Part shown: piece by piece, positions 35,854 to 44,867 of the stretch
Layout of the letters: the number at the start of each line of letters is the position of its first letter
Numbering within the stretch: position 1 is the stretch's first letter
Origin: Phenylobacterium sp.
GTDB taxonomy: Bacteria; Pseudomonadota; Alphaproteobacteria; Caulobacterales; Caulobacteraceae
Reading direction: 5' to 3'
Assembly: GCA_018001015.1 (NCBI GenBank)
Contig: JAGNIV010000007.1
Span: 82,082 to 146,081 of the forward strand
Length of the DNA stretch: 64,000 nt
The notes under the pieces: model-generated
Databases searched by the model: none
The model's input: only the letters and a program-made list of their open reading frames with translations
Told to the model about the DNA's origin: nothing
Translations under genes and position numbers: made by a program

Positions 35854-36543
35854 ATGACCCAACCCGACTGGTGGTACGACGACCTCAAGCAGGTCGGCCT
35901 GGACTTCGCCGATGAGGCGCAGGTGGCGACCTATGACGAGCGCCAGGGGTCCACGGTGGCCGAGGCGCGGCGCCTTCTGATGCGACTTGGCGTCGGGCCT
36001 GCGACGGCCCTGGCCGATATCGGCTGCGGCACGGGGCTGCTGACCTGCGAGGCGGCGGGGATGGCGCGCAGCGTGCGGGCCATCGACATCTCGGGCGCGA
36101 TGCTGGACGCCGCCAAGCGCCGGGCCGAGGCGCAGCGCCTGCGCAACATCGCCTTCGAGCAGGCCGGATTCCTGACCTTCGCGGCGTCGGACGACCTGGA
36201 CCTGATCGTCGCCAAGAACGCCCTGCATCACCTGCCCGACATGTGGAAGGCGGTGGCCCTGACCCGCATGCGCGACGCCTTGAAGCCCGGTGGGCGGCTC
36301 TATATTCGCGATGTGGCTTTCAACTGCGGTCCGGACGCCATCCCGCGCACCGTTGAAAGCTGGATCGGCCACATGACCCGAGACAGCGGCTACAGCCGCG
36401 CCGAGGTCGCCACCCATGTGCGCGAGGAGCACTCCACCTTCGCCTGGATCCTGGAGCGGTTGATCACCGAGGCGGGCTTCCGGCTGATCAGCCGCGAACA
36501 TGACGGGGTCTATGCCGAGTTCGTGGCCCAGGCGGTGGCTTGA
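35854..36543 (+). CDS. Class I SAM-dependent methyltransferase
   Basis: 229 residues from ATG 35854, with GGAG about seven bases upstream. SAM-binding motif I is A-D-I-G-C-G-T-G-L-L, motif II V-R-A-I-D-I-S, and later L-K-P-G-G-R-L-Y-I-R-D. UbiE/Coq5-like methyltransferase fold with undefined substrate. The starting segment T-Q-P-D-W-W-Y-D-D-L-K-Q-V-G-x-D-F is distinctive. Single gene. Confidence 0.82.
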   Translation: MTQPDWWYDDLKQVGLDFADEAQVATYDERQGSTVAEARRLLMRLGVGPATALADIGCGTGLLTCEAAGMARSVRAIDISGAMLDAAKRRAEAQRLRNIAFEQAGFLTFAASDDLDLIVAKNALHHLPDMWKAVALTRMRDALKPGGRLYIRDVAFNCGPDAIPRTVESWIGHMTRDSGYSRAEVATHVREEHSTFAWILERLITEAGFRLISREHDGVYAEFVAQAVA

Positions 36544-36778
36544 GCTGGCGCGCGCGTCATGCATGAGCGACGCCTATCAGGCGGATGATCTTTTCTCATT
36601 GGTGAATTGGGAGGGCCTGGGGCATCTTGTATCGGCGACCCGGGCCCCTCTGACGATCATTGTGATCGTGATGTCGGTTCGCATCGGGTGCGCTCGATGA
36701 CGGGGTCCGGCTTTCCATCCCCCATCGAATTCCGGCGACCATGAGTCGAGCGCGCCCTTCACGAGAAGGAGTGGCTCC

Positions 36779-36955
36779 ATGTCTATCATCCGTGCGTCCC
36801 TGGGACGCTTTCAGGCCTTGCTGCGGAACGCGGCCCCGAAACCGCGCCGGCTTCGCGCGCTGCGGCGGCTCATTCTTGGCCCGGCGTCGCCCCCGAACAC
36901 CTGGCTCCTCGCCCCCTACCTCGCCCTCCAGCCGGCCAAGGCGCGCAAGCGATAG
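36779..36955 (+). CDS. Small basic hypothetical protein
   Basis: 58 residues. An AAGGAG ribosome site lies eight bases before ATG 36779. The product is Arg/Leu-rich (S-I-I-R-A-S-L-G-R-F-Q at the start; R-R-L-R-A-L-R-R-L in the middle) with a short hydrophobic patch (TWLLAPYLAL). It has no known domain. The strong ribosome site is the main support. The region 36544-36778 before it holds no other gene that I can see. Confidence 0.45.
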   Translation: MSIIRASLGRFQALLRNAAPKPRRLRALRRLILGPASPPNTWLLAPYLALQPAKARKR

Positions 36956-37004
36956 CCGATCCCTGTCAGGTTCCCCTTTGGGGGAGAGAAGAGTGAGAGA
37001 CCAG

Positions 37005-37475
37005 ATGACCTACGCAACGCAAAGCCGCCGGACCCCGGTGGCGCACGAGACCCTCGAGACCTGGACGCCCGGCGACGAGATCGAGATGGACGCCCTGATC
37101 GCCGCCTGCGTCCTGGTGGCCCAGGCCGATGGCTGGGTCACCCACGACGAACGCCGGCGCATGATCGAACGGATGCGCCGGTCGCCGACCATCGCCCTGT
37201 TTGGCGTCGAAGAAGTCCTTCAGGGCTTCGAAACGCTCAATGATCGGCTTGACCGCGACCTCGACGAGGGTGTCGAGGCCGCCGAGACGGCGATCCAACG
37301 CCTCGCCGGACGGGCCGGCCCATCGCGCCTGCTGGTGGAAACCGCCTGCGCGGTCGCCGAGGCCGACGGCGGGTTCGACGCCGAGGAGCGAGACATCGTT
37401 CTTCGTCTGTGCGAGCTGCTCGATCTTCATCCCGGCGCCTTCGGCGTCGTCACCCCAGAAGGGGCGAGACGATGA
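37005..37475 (+). CDS. TerB-like protein
   Basis: 156 residues. Two related helical halves carry acidic motifs: L-V-A-Q-A-D-G-W-V-T-H-D-E-R-R-R-M and A-V-A-E-A-D-G-G-F-D-A-E-E-R-D. The A-D-G-x-x-x-x-x-E pattern is that of TerB-type metal-binding domains, linked to tellurite and envelope stress. ATG 37005 follows a GA-rich ribosome site. Its stop overlaps the start of the next small gene (ATGA). Confidence 0.75.
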   Translation: MTYATQSRRTPVAHETLETWTPGDEIEMDALIAACVLVAQADGWVTHDERRRMIERMRRSPTIALFGVEEVLQGFETLNDRLDRDLDEGVEAAETAIQRLAGRAGPSRLLVETACAVAEADGGFDAEERDIVLRLCELLDLHPGAFGVVTPEGARR

Positions 37476-37648
37476 GGATCGGGGCCCCCATCCCACAGGT
37501 TTGGACGGCGCACATGGCCCAGGCGGTGGCCCATGCCGCGAGCCATAGCAGCACCCCGACGCATCAGCCCGTCGCGCCCCCAAATCCCACGCCAGACCAG
37601 ATCACCACCCGCCGGACCAGTTCTCACACCTTCGACATTCGCGTCTGA
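37472..37648 (+). CDS. Small hypothetical protein coupled to the TerB-like gene
   Basis: 58 residues. ATG 37472 overlaps the TerB-like stop codon as ATGA, which suggests translational coupling. The product is His/Pro/Thr-rich (H-M-A-Q-A-V-A-H-A-A-S-H; P-P-N-P-T-P-D-Q) and probably unstructured. No family recognised; three spaced His in the middle might bind a metal, a guess. Confidence 0.45.
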   Translation: MRIGAPIPQVWTAHMAQAVAHAASHSSTPTHQPVAPPNPTPDQITTRRTSSHTFDIRV

Positions 37649-37688
37649 ATCCGGCTCGGCGTGCCTCCGAGCCCCGAAAGGAGTCGTC

Positions 37689-38432
37689 ATGGAAAACTAC
37701 AATCCCGCGCTGGAGCGCGGTTCAGCCACCACCGACATGTCGATCGATGCGGGGCTGCGGGCTTTCATGCTCGGGGTCTACAACAAGATGGGCCTTGGCC
37801 TGCTGGTCTCGGCCGGCCTCGCCTGGACCACAGCCAACTGGGCGCCGGCGCGAGACGCGTTGTTTGTCGTCTCTGACGGTCGTCTGTCCGGCTATACCCT
37901 GGCCGGGACGATCCTGGTGTTCTCGCCCCTGGTTATCCTGCTGGGGTCGGCCTTCCTGATGCGCAACGCCTCGGCTCGGACCGCCAGCGCGCTCTACTGG
38001 ACCGTCGTGGCCCTGATCGGCGCCTCGTTCGGCGCCCTGGCCCTGCGCTATACCGGCCAGAGCCTGGCCTCCACCTTCCTCGTGACCGCCGCGGCCTTTG
38101 GCGGGCTCAGCCTCTATGGCTACACCACCAAGCGGGACCTCACCGGTTTGGGTTCCTTCCTGATCATGGGGGTCGTCGGCCTGCTGCTCGCCAGCCTGGT
38201 CAACCTCTGGCTCCAGTCGTCGCTGATGATGTTGATGATCAGCGGAATCGGGGTTCTGATCTTCGCCGGCCTCACCGCCCACGACACTCAGCGCCTGAAG
38301 TTCACCTATCATGAGCTCGGCGGCGATCAGGCCGCCTTGAGTTCGGCCACCAGTTTTGGCGCGCTGAGCCTCTACCTCGACTTCGTGAACCTATTCCAGT
38401 TCCTGCTGGCGTTTCTGGGCGACCGGCGCTGA
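37689..38432 (+). CDS. Bax inhibitor-1/YccA family membrane protein
   Basis: 247 residues with about seven membrane helices. D-A-G-L-R-A-F-M-L-G-V-Y-N-K-M at the N terminus and A-H-D-T-Q-R-L-K, then F-G-A-L-S-L-Y-L-D-F-V-N-L-F at the C terminus, are the BI-1 family landmarks (aspartates in the pore region). In E. coli YccA modulates FtsH. AAGGAG lies seven bases before ATG 37689. The neighbouring TerB-like gene suggests membrane stress. Confidence 0.88.
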   Translation: MENYNPALERGSATTDMSIDAGLRAFMLGVYNKMGLGLLVSAGLAWTTANWAPARDALFVVSDGRLSGYTLAGTILVFSPLVILLGSAFLMRNASARTASALYWTVVALIGASFGALALRYTGQSLASTFLVTAAAFGGLSLYGYTTKRDLTGLGSFLIMGVVGLLLASLVNLWLQSSLMMLMISGIGVLIFAGLTAHDTQRLKFTYHELGGDQAALSSATSFGALSLYLDFVNLFQFLLAFLGDRR

Positions 38433-38543
38433 GGCCCCGGGGCGCATCCCCAGGGTCAGAGCCTCGTCGGCGGATGCGCCCTTGCCCACCGCACCCTAGC
38501 TGCTAGAGGTCGAACACCTGTTTCAAAGACGAGGACTTGAACG

Positions 38544-38993
38544 ATGAACCCCGTGGAATTCAAAGATCTGCCCGGCCTGGTTGGCCAGGAAACCGGCGTG
38601 TCGGATTGGCTGGAAATCACCCAGGAGCGCGTGAACCAGTTCGCCGAGGCCACCGGCGATCATCAGTGGATCCACGTGGATGTCGAGCGCGCCAACCGCG
38701 AAATGGGCGGCCCGATCGCCCACGGTTACCTGACCCTTTCGCTGCTGCCGTTCCTGGGCGGCGGCCTGATGCCGGTGAAGGGCGTCACCCGCGGGATCAA
38801 CTACGGCTCCGACAAGGTGCGCTTCGTGAACATGGTCCGGGTCGGCAAGCGGGTGCGCCTGCGCCAGAAGCTGATCGGCGTCGACGCCAAGGCCGGTGGC
38901 GTGCAGATCCGCATGGAATGCACCATCGAGATCGAAGGCGAGGACAAGCCCGCCTGCATCGCCGAGACCTTGTCCCTGCTGTACGGAGCGTAA
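38544..38993 (+). CDS. MaoC-like (R)-specific enoyl-CoA hydratase
   Basis: 149 residues, hot-dog fold. The hydratase 2 motif is A-T-G-D-H-Q-W-I-H-V-D, with catalytic Asp and His, followed by G-P-I-A-H-G-Y-L-T-L-S-L-L. It hydrates enoyl-CoA to (R)-3-hydroxyacyl-CoA; NodN-like proteins belong here too. Single gene ending at the hairpin at 39003. Confidence 0.9.
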   Translation: MNPVEFKDLPGLVGQETGVSDWLEITQERVNQFAEATGDHQWIHVDVERANREMGGPIAHGYLTLSLLPFLGGGLMPVKGVTRGINYGSDKVRFVNMVRVGKRVRLRQKLIGVDAKAGGVQIRMECTIEIEGEDKPACIAETLSLLYGA

Positions 38994-39002
38994 GAGCAAA
39001 AG

Positions 39003-39034
39003 CCGCTCATCCCGGCAAAGGCCGGGATGAGCGG
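39003..39034. terminator. Perfect 14-bp hairpin between convergent genes
   Basis: CCGCTCATCCCGGC pairs perfectly with GCCGGGATGAGCGG around AAAG, between the MaoC gene (ends 38993) and the protease gene (ends 39044). It serves both strands. The CCCGGC-RAAG-GCCGGG core also occurs at 11470 and the right arm at 27293. Confidence 0.75.
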
Positions 39035-39043
39035 ATATGCCCC

Positions 39044-39874
39044 CTACCAGTCGGGCGAGACGGCCTCTTCGGCCGAGGCGGCCTTGGCGCCGGTGACGAC
39101 TTCGTTGGAAGCCGTGGTCACCGGGGCATAGGGATCTTCCACCAGACCGATGGTCTCGCGGATGTACTTGGCCTGGGTGACGATACCGATCTCCAGGCGC
39201 TCATTATTCAATTCGACCTGCTGGGTCAGCAGACCGGCGATGAACTGCGCCGGCTGGGCCTCGGTCGCGCCGCTCCGCCGTCGCGAGTTGTCGGCCATGA
39301 ACACCGGGCCGCCCGAATTGCCTGGGAAGACGTTGAAATCGAGCAGGAAGGTCGGGAAGATTTTGGCCGGCGCGATCGGATAGGAGGCCACCCGGCCGGC
39401 CCGCAGGATCGGGAAGCCGGCGCGGTTGGCGGCCAAGCCGCGCGGGAACCCCAGAGCCATCATCTCATCGCCCGCGCCCACCTGCAGGGCGGCGAAGGTC
39501 TGATCGTCGGCCAGCCAGCTCAGCGGGATGGCGGCCTTGGCGAATTCTTCCGGCGCCGTGATCGAGATGGCGGCCACGTCGCGCGACGGGTGCTGGGTCC
39601 AGAGCTGGCGGCCCGCGGCATCGCGAATCTTCAGGGTCTGGGGCGAATAGGTCCAGGAGCCGTCGGGGTTCTCGATCCGATAGCCGACACGCGCCTCGGC
39701 GCCGGGCATCTTGGCGAGCACGTGGTTTGCGGTGACGAGGACTGTGTGCGGCTGGCCGTCCGGGCTCAGCGACTGGATCAGGAAGCCGGTGCCGACCGTG
39801 CGGGTGCCGTCCCCAAGGGGCTGCTCCACCTGCACCGTCGCGTGGATGAGCTCCACGGATAGGTCATAGACCAT
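39044..39874 (-). CDS. Trypsin-like serine protease
   Basis: 276 residues from ATG 39874, preceded by GGGGA. Catalytic triad visible as H51 (T-A-N-H-V-L), D99 (S-R-D-V-A-A-I) and S187 (P-G-N-S-G-G-P). There is no PDZ domain, so it is shorter than DegP/DegQ. No convincing signal peptide is present, suggesting a cytosolic or non-classically exported enzyme. The C-terminal tail after about 250 is low-complexity and acidic. Divergent from oligopeptidase B, with 169 bases between the two starts. Confidence 0.8.
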   Translation of the reverse strand: MVYDLSVELIHATVQVEQPLGDGTRTVGTGFLIQSLSPDGQPHTVLVTANHVLAKMPGAEARVGYRIENPDGSWTYSPQTLKIRDAAGRQLWTQHPSRDVAAISITAPEEFAKAAIPLSWLADDQTFAALQVGAGDEMMALGFPRGLAANRAGFPILRAGRVASYPIAPAKIFPTFLLDFNVFPGNSGGPVFMADNSRRRSGATEAQPAQFIAGLLTQQVELNNERLEIGIVTQAKYIRETIGLVEDPYAPVTTASNEVVTGAKAASAEEAVSPDW

Positions 39875-40043
39875 CGACGTCCCCGACAAAATTTCCGCAA
39901 CTCGCGGAACCAATTAACGGGATACTTCCTTAAGAACGTCGTTAACGCAAAGGCCCATCTGTGCTCCAGCCGATGCGCCATGTTGCCGCGTGCTCCAAGG
40001 GTTACGCCTTGAGGGCGCTGCGTGCCTGGGCCATCTAACGGGA

Positions 40044-42134
40044 ATGACCCGCCCCACACCGCCTGCCGCCCGGCGCGAGCCGAAATCCATCACCCAGCTC
40101 GGCCGCACCCGCGTCGACGACTATGCCTGGATGAAGGACGAAAACTGGAAAGATGTCCTGCGCGACCCAAAGGTCCTGCGCGCCGACATCCGGGAACATC
40201 TGGACGCCGAGAACGCCTACACCAAGGCCCTGCTCGACGACCCCACCAAACCGCTGCAGGACGCGCTGTTCGCTGAGATGAAGGGGCGGATCAAGGAGGA
40301 CGATTCGTCGGTCCCCGCCTCCGACGGCGCCTGGGACTACTACGTCCGCTACGAGATCGGCGCCGAACATCCGGTGCATGGCCGCCGCCCGCGCGGCCGG
40401 ACCGACGGCGAGGTTGTGCTGCTGGACGAAGAGGCGCTGTCCAAGGGCAAGGCCTTCTTCCAGGTCGGCGCGGCTCATCACAGCCCTGACCATCGCCTCT
40501 ACGCCTGGGCGGCCGACGAGCAGGGGTCGGAGTACTACACGATCCGCCTGAAGGATCTGGCCACCGGCGAAACTCTCCCCGTCGAGATCGAGAGCGCCTA
40601 TGGCGACTTCACGTTCTCGCCCGACAGCCAGTGGCTCTTCTGGATCTGGCGCGACGAGAACGCCCGACCCTCCAAGGTCTTCAGGCGCCCAGCGCGCGGC
40701 GGCGAGGACACGCTCGTCTATGAGGAAACCGACGACGGCATGTTCCTGGGCGTCGGGACCACTTCCGACGACAGCCACATCGTCGTCCATGTCGGCAACC
40801 AGGAGACCACCGAGATCTGGCTGATCCCGGCCGCCGACCCGACCCGCCCGCCCTTCGTGGCCGAGCCGCGCCGGGTGGGGGTGAAGTACGAGCTGGACCA
40901 CTGGACCGACCGCTGGATAATCCGCACCAACGACGACGGCGCCCTGGACTTCAAGCTGGCGACCTCCACCGCCGAGATCCCCGCCAAGTCCACCTGGACT
41001 GACCTCGTCCCCCACCAGCCAGGCCACTATGTCACCGGCTTTTCGGCCTATGCCGGCCACCTGGTGCGGCTGGAGCGGGTGAACGCCAATGACCGCATCG
41101 TGGTCATGGCGCGGTCCGGCGGCGAGCACGAGATCATCTTCGACGAGGAGGCCTGCGCCCTGTCGCTGAGTGGGGGCTATGAGTACGACACCCCGGTCAC
41201 GCGCTTCATCTACCAGTCCCCCACCACGCCGCGGCAGTGGTTCGACTACGACATGGCCAGCCGCGAGCGGACCCTGCGCAAGACCCAGGAAATCCCCTCC
41301 GGCCATGATCCCGCCAGGTACGTGGCGAGGCGCCTGATGGCCAAGGCGGCCGACGGCGCGGAGGTCCCGGTCACCGTCCTGATGCTGAAGGACACCCCGC
41401 TGGATGGCTCGGCGCCGCTGCTGCTCTACGGTTACGGCGCCTATGGCCACGCCATGGAGCCCAGCTTCTCGATCCGCAATCTGAGCCTGGTGGACCGGGG
41501 CTGGATCTGGGCTACGGCCCACGTGCGCGGCGGCTCCGACAAGGGCTGGGGCTGGTTCCTGGACGGCCGCAAGGAGAAGAAGCCCAACAGCTTCACCGAC
41601 TTCATCGCCTGCGCCGAGCATCTGTCGGCCAACGGCTACGGCAAGGCTGGACGGATGGTGGCCTATGGCGGCTCGGCGGGCGGGATGCTGATGGGCGCCA
41701 TCGCCAACCTGCGGCCTGATCTCTGGGCCGGGGTGATCGCCGCCGTGCCCTTCGTCGATGTGCTCAACACCATGAGCGACACCACCCTGCCGCTCACCCC
41801 GCCGGAATGGCCCGAGTGGGGTAACCCGCTGGAGGACGCCGCCGCCTACGACACGATCGCGTCCTACAGTCCGTATGACCAGGTGTCCGCCCTGCCCTAT
41901 CCGCCGGTGCTGGCGACAGGTGGGTTGTCGGACCCCCGCGTCACCTATTGGGAACCGCAGAAGTGGGTGGCCAAGCTGCGCCAGTTCTCGACATCCGACG
42001 CCCCGATCCTGCTCAAGATCAACATGGAGGCCGGCCACGGCGGCGCCTCGGGGCGGTTCGACTTCCTCAAGGAGATCGCGCTGGACTATGCCTTCGCCAT
42101 CTGGGCGATGGACAAGGGGTGGGAACAGGCCTGA
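40044..42134 (+). CDS. ptrB: Oligopeptidase B (S9 family)
   Basis: 696 residues: N-terminal beta-propeller (about 70-400), then the alpha/beta-hydrolase domain with G-G-S-A-G-G as the nucleophile elbow, L-S-D-P-R-V-T-Y-W-E-P-Q-K for the Asp loop, and A-G-H-G-G-A-S-G-R-F for the His. These match oligopeptidase B, which cleaves after basic residues in small peptides. ATG 40044 is chosen by the family start; the frame is open to 39990. Followed immediately by the GNAT remnant at 42132. Confidence 0.9.
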   Translation: MTRPTPPAARREPKSITQLGRTRVDDYAWMKDENWKDVLRDPKVLRADIREHLDAENAYTKALLDDPTKPLQDALFAEMKGRIKEDDSSVPASDGAWDYYVRYEIGAEHPVHGRRPRGRTDGEVVLLDEEALSKGKAFFQVGAAHHSPDHRLYAWAADEQGSEYYTIRLKDLATGETLPVEIESAYGDFTFSPDSQWLFWIWRDENARPSKVFRRPARGGEDTLVYEETDDGMFLGVGTTSDDSHIVVHVGNQETTEIWLIPAADPTRPPFVAEPRRVGVKYELDHWTDRWIIRTNDDGALDFKLATSTAEIPAKSTWTDLVPHQPGHYVTGFSAYAGHLVRLERVNANDRIVVMARSGGEHEIIFDEEACALSLSGGYEYDTPVTRFIYQSPTTPRQWFDYDMASRERTLRKTQEIPSGHDPARYVARRLMAKAADGAEVPVTVLMLKDTPLDGSAPLLLYGYGAYGHAMEPSFSIRNLSLVDRGWIWATAHVRGGSDKGWGWFLDGRKEKKPNSFTDFIACAEHLSANGYGKAGRMVAYGGSAGGMLMGAIANLRPDLWAGVIAAVPFVDVLNTMSDTTLPLTPPEWPEWGNPLEDAAAYDTIASYSPYDQVSALPYPPVLATGGLSDPRVTYWEPQKWVAKLRQFSTSDAPILLKINMEAGHGGASGRFDFLKEIALDYAFAIWAMDKGWEQA

Positions 42135-42193
42135 TCGTCAGACCCTCTCAGGCGAGCGACGCGCAGGCCCTGGCGGCCATCTATGGCCGCTAA
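42132..42193 (+). pseudogene. Truncated GNAT acetyltransferase start
   Basis: A 20-codon reading frame, [20 protein letters not shown] then TAA, matches the standard N terminus of phosphinothricin-type GNAT acetyltransferases (I-x-x-R-x-A-x-x-x-D-x-x-A-I-x-A-I-Y). It overlaps the ptrB stop and its stop overlaps the copA stop from the other side. The rest of the gene is not in the window. It is likely a scar at the edge of the acquired metal region. Confidence 0.6.
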
Positions 42194-44481
42194 AGCTTCG
42201 CCACCCTCAGGCGCAGGGCGTTGGAGATGACGCTCACCGAGGACAGCGACATGGCCGCCGCGGCGATGGCCGGGGTCAGCAAGAGGCCGAAGGCGGGATA
42301 GAGCACCCCCGCCGCGATGGGCACGCCCAGGACGTTGTAGACAAAGGCCAGGATCAGGTTCTGGCGGATGTTGCCCATCACCGACCGCGACAGCCGCCGG
42401 GCCCGCAACAGGGCGCTAAGTTCCCCCCGCAGCAGCGTGATCCCGGCGCTCTCGATGGCGACGTCGGAGCCGGCGCCCATGGCGATCCCGACCTCGGCGG
42501 CGGCCAGGGCCGGGGCGTCGTTCACCCCGTCTCCGGCCATGGCGACGATACGCCCCTCCGACCGCAGGCGGGCAACGACGGCGGCCTTGTCCTGGGGCAG
42601 AACCTCGGCCTCCACCTCGTCAATCCCCAGGCTGGCGGCGACCGCACGGGCGGTGACCCGGTTGTCGCCGGTGAGCATGACCACCCGCACGCCCGCCGCG
42701 CGCAGCTCGGCCACCACCTCGGCGGCGTCGGGTTTGACGGGGTCGGCGATGCCGAACAGTCCGGCCAGGGCGCCATCGACGGCGACGAGGATCCCCGTCG
42801 CACCTTCCCCGCGCAGCGTCTCGGCCGCGGTCCGCAGCGGGCCGATGTCGATCCCCGCTTCTGTCAGGAAGCGGTCGCTGCCGATGGTCAGGCGGCGGCC
42901 TTCCACCGACCCGGTGACGCCCTTGCCGACCGGGGAGTCGAAGCCCTGGGGCTCCGCCAGGACCAGGCCGCGATCCAGGGCCGCGCGGACCACCGCCTCG
43001 GCCAGGGGGTGCTCGCTCGCCCGCTCCAGGCCGGCGGCCAGGCGCAGCAGGTCGACCTCCGCGAAGCCTTGCACAGTATGGATCGCGATCACGGCGGGGC
43101 GCCCTTCGGTGAGGGTTCCGGTCTTGTCGATCACCAGGGTGTCGACCTTCTCCAGGCGCTCCAGGGCCTCGGCGTTCTTGATCAGCACCCCGGCCCGGGC
43201 GCCGCGTCCGACCCCCACCATGATCGACATCGGCGTGGCTAGGCCGAGCGCGCAGGGGCAGGCGATGATCAGCACCGAGACCGCGGCCACCAGGGCGTGG
43301 GCCAGCCTGGGGTCAGGACCGAGGAACCACCAGGCGGCGAAGGCGGCCAGAGCGGCGGCGATCACCGTCGGCACGAACCAGGCCGAGACCTGGTCGGCCA
43401 GGCGCTGGATGGGCGCGCGCGAGCGCTGGGCCTGGGCGACCATCGCGACGATCTGGGACAGCAGAGTGTCGGCGCCCACCTTGTCGGCGCGCAGGATGAA
43501 GGCGCCGGTCCGGTTGATGGACCCGGCCACGAGGAGGGCGCCCTTGGCCTTCTCCACCGGCATGGACTCGCCGGTGACCAGGCTCTCGTCCACGGCGCCG
43601 GAGCCCTCCAGCACCTCGCCGTCCACCGGGACCTTCTCGCCCGGCCGGACGCGGAGGCGGTCGCCGAGGGCCACCTGGTCGATGGCGACCTCGTGGTCGG
43701 TCCCGTCGGGGCTGATCCGCCGGGCGGTCCTGGGCGCCAGGTGCAGCAGGGCCTTGATGGCGCCGGAGGTGGCCTCGCGGGCCCGGAGCTCAAGCATCTG
43801 GCCCAGAAGCACCAGGACGACGATCACCGCGGCGGCCTCGAAGTAGAGCGGCGCCGCGCCCATCGGCCCCTTGAAATCGTTGGGGATCAGAGCCGGGAAC
43901 AGGGTGGCGAAGGCCGAGTAGAGCCAGGCGGTTCCGGCCCCCAGCGCGATCAGGGTGAACATGTTGAGGTGGCCCGAGCGCAGGCTGGCGGCCCCGCGCT
44001 GGAAGAAGGGCCAGCCCGCCCAGAGCACCACCGGGGTGGCCAGGGCCAGCTGGATCCAGCCGTTCCAGGCCATGGGCCAGGGGGTCCTCAGCCCGAACAG
44101 ATGGCCCCCCATCTCCAGGGCGAAGACCGGGGCGGTGAGGGCCGCGCCGATCCAGAAGCGGCGGGTGAAGTCCACCAGCTCGGGGTTGGGGCCGTGGTCC
44201 AGGCTGACCAGGTCGGGCTCCAGGGCCATGCCGCAGATCGGGCAGGAGCCGGGCCCCTCCTGGCGGATCTCCGGGTGCATGGGGCAGGTGTAGATGGTCC
44301 CCCGCGGGGGCGCGGGCTCGGGCTCCCGCTCGCCAAGGTACTTGCCCGGGTCGGCCGCGAACTTGGTCTTGCAGCCCGCCGAGCAGAACCCGAACGTCGC
44401 GCCGTCGTGGACGTGGCGGTGGGTGTCGGTCTTCACGGTCATGCCGCAGACGGGGTCGATGAGGGGGGCTTGCTCGGACAT
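42190..44481 (-). CDS. copA: Copper-translocating P1B-type ATPase
   Basis: 763 residues. N-terminal YHS-like motif D-P-V-C-G-M-T-V with C-S-A-G-C, then the heavy-metal-binding motif Y-T-C-P-M-H-P-E-I and S-C-P-I-C-G-M-A-L. These replace a classical CxxC HMA domain, as in SilP-like copper or silver pumps. The membrane C-P-C motif (A-C-P-C-A-L-G-L), phosphorylation site D-K-T-G-T-L-T, H-P-L-A-E-A and [10 protein letters not shown] are all present. It exports Cu(I) (or Ag(I)) to the periplasm. Divergent from csoR with CsoR-type operators between. Confidence 0.9.
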   Translation of the reverse strand: MSEQAPLIDPVCGMTVKTDTHRHVHDGATFGFCSAGCKTKFAADPGKYLGEREPEPAPPRGTIYTCPMHPEIRQEGPGSCPICGMALEPDLVSLDHGPNPELVDFTRRFWIGAALTAPVFALEMGGHLFGLRTPWPMAWNGWIQLALATPVVLWAGWPFFQRGAASLRSGHLNMFTLIALGAGTAWLYSAFATLFPALIPNDFKGPMGAAPLYFEAAAVIVVLVLLGQMLELRAREATSGAIKALLHLAPRTARRISPDGTDHEVAIDQVALGDRLRVRPGEKVPVDGEVLEGSGAVDESLVTGESMPVEKAKGALLVAGSINRTGAFILRADKVGADTLLSQIVAMVAQAQRSRAPIQRLADQVSAWFVPTVIAAALAAFAAWWFLGPDPRLAHALVAAVSVLIIACPCALGLATPMSIMVGVGRGARAGVLIKNAEALERLEKVDTLVIDKTGTLTEGRPAVIAIHTVQGFAEVDLLRLAAGLERASEHPLAEAVVRAALDRGLVLAEPQGFDSPVGKGVTGSVEGRRLTIGSDRFLTEAGIDIGPLRTAAETLRGEGATGILVAVDGALAGLFGIADPVKPDAAEVVAELRAAGVRVVMLTGDNRVTARAVAASLGIDEVEAEVLPQDKAAVVARLRSEGRIVAMAGDGVNDAPALAAAEVGIAMGAGSDVAIESAGITLLRGELSALLRARRLSRSVMGNIRQNLILAFVYNVLGVPIAAGVLYPAFGLLLTPAIAAAAMSLSSVSVISNALRLRVAKL

Positions 44482-44520
44482 GTCGGTCGCCACGGATGGA
44501 GGATAACGGCCAATTGCAAT

Positions 44521-44564
44521 TATACCCCCCAGGGGCATATTGCAATTACCCCATGGGGGTATAC
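44521..44564. promoter_or_regulatory. Two CsoR-type operators between copA and csoR
   Basis: Operator 1 is TATACCCCCCAGGGGCATAT (44521-44540); operator 2 is ATTACCCCATGGGGGTATA (44546-44564). Both fit the CsoR pattern of an AT-flanked C4-6/G4-5 palindrome. Each is preceded by TTGCAATTA, so the two form a 26-base direct repeat. They are placed to control both divergent genes. Confidence 0.85.
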
Positions 44565-44573
44565 AACGGCGAC

Positions 44574-44849
44574 ATGAAGCGCGAGAACAAACCCAAGCTG
44601 CTGACGCGGTTGAGCCGGATCGAGGGCCAGGTGCGGGGCATCGCCCGGATGGTCGACGAAGACCGCTACTGCATCGACATCCTCACCCAGCTGCAGGCGG
44701 TGCGCGCCGCCCTGGCCAAGGTGGAGACCGAGATGCTGCGCGACCACCTGGGCCACTGCATCGAGAGCGCCATCGTCAGCGGCGACATCGAAGAACAGCG
44801 CCAAAAGGCCAATGAACTCATCACGCTGCTGGAGCGCAGCGCCCGTTAG
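44574..44849 (+). CDS. csoR: CsoR-family copper-sensing repressor
   Basis: 91 residues, all-helical, from ATG 44574. Metal ligands of the Cys-His-Cys type are visible: the Cys in R-Y-C-I-D-I-L, and H-x-x-x-C in R-D-H-L-G-H-C. In CsoR, Cu(I) binding to these releases DNA. The preceding in-frame extension to 44496 runs through the operators and is rejected. Transcribed with the outer-membrane-type gene 18 bases downstream. Confidence 0.9.
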   Translation: MKRENKPKLLTRLSRIEGQVRGIARMVDEDRYCIDILTQLQAVRAALAKVETEMLRDHLGHCIESAIVSGDIEEQRQKANELITLLERSAR

Positions 44850-44867
44850 AGACGAGCGACCTCCCCC

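Noticed and set aside
39914-39939. CtrA-like TTAA pairs upstream of the serine protease gene
   Set aside because: Spacings are 12 and 8 bases rather than 7.
40035-42038. 667-codon frame opposite oligopeptidase B
   Set aside because: It is antisense to a gene with complete catalytic motifs and has no domain of its own.
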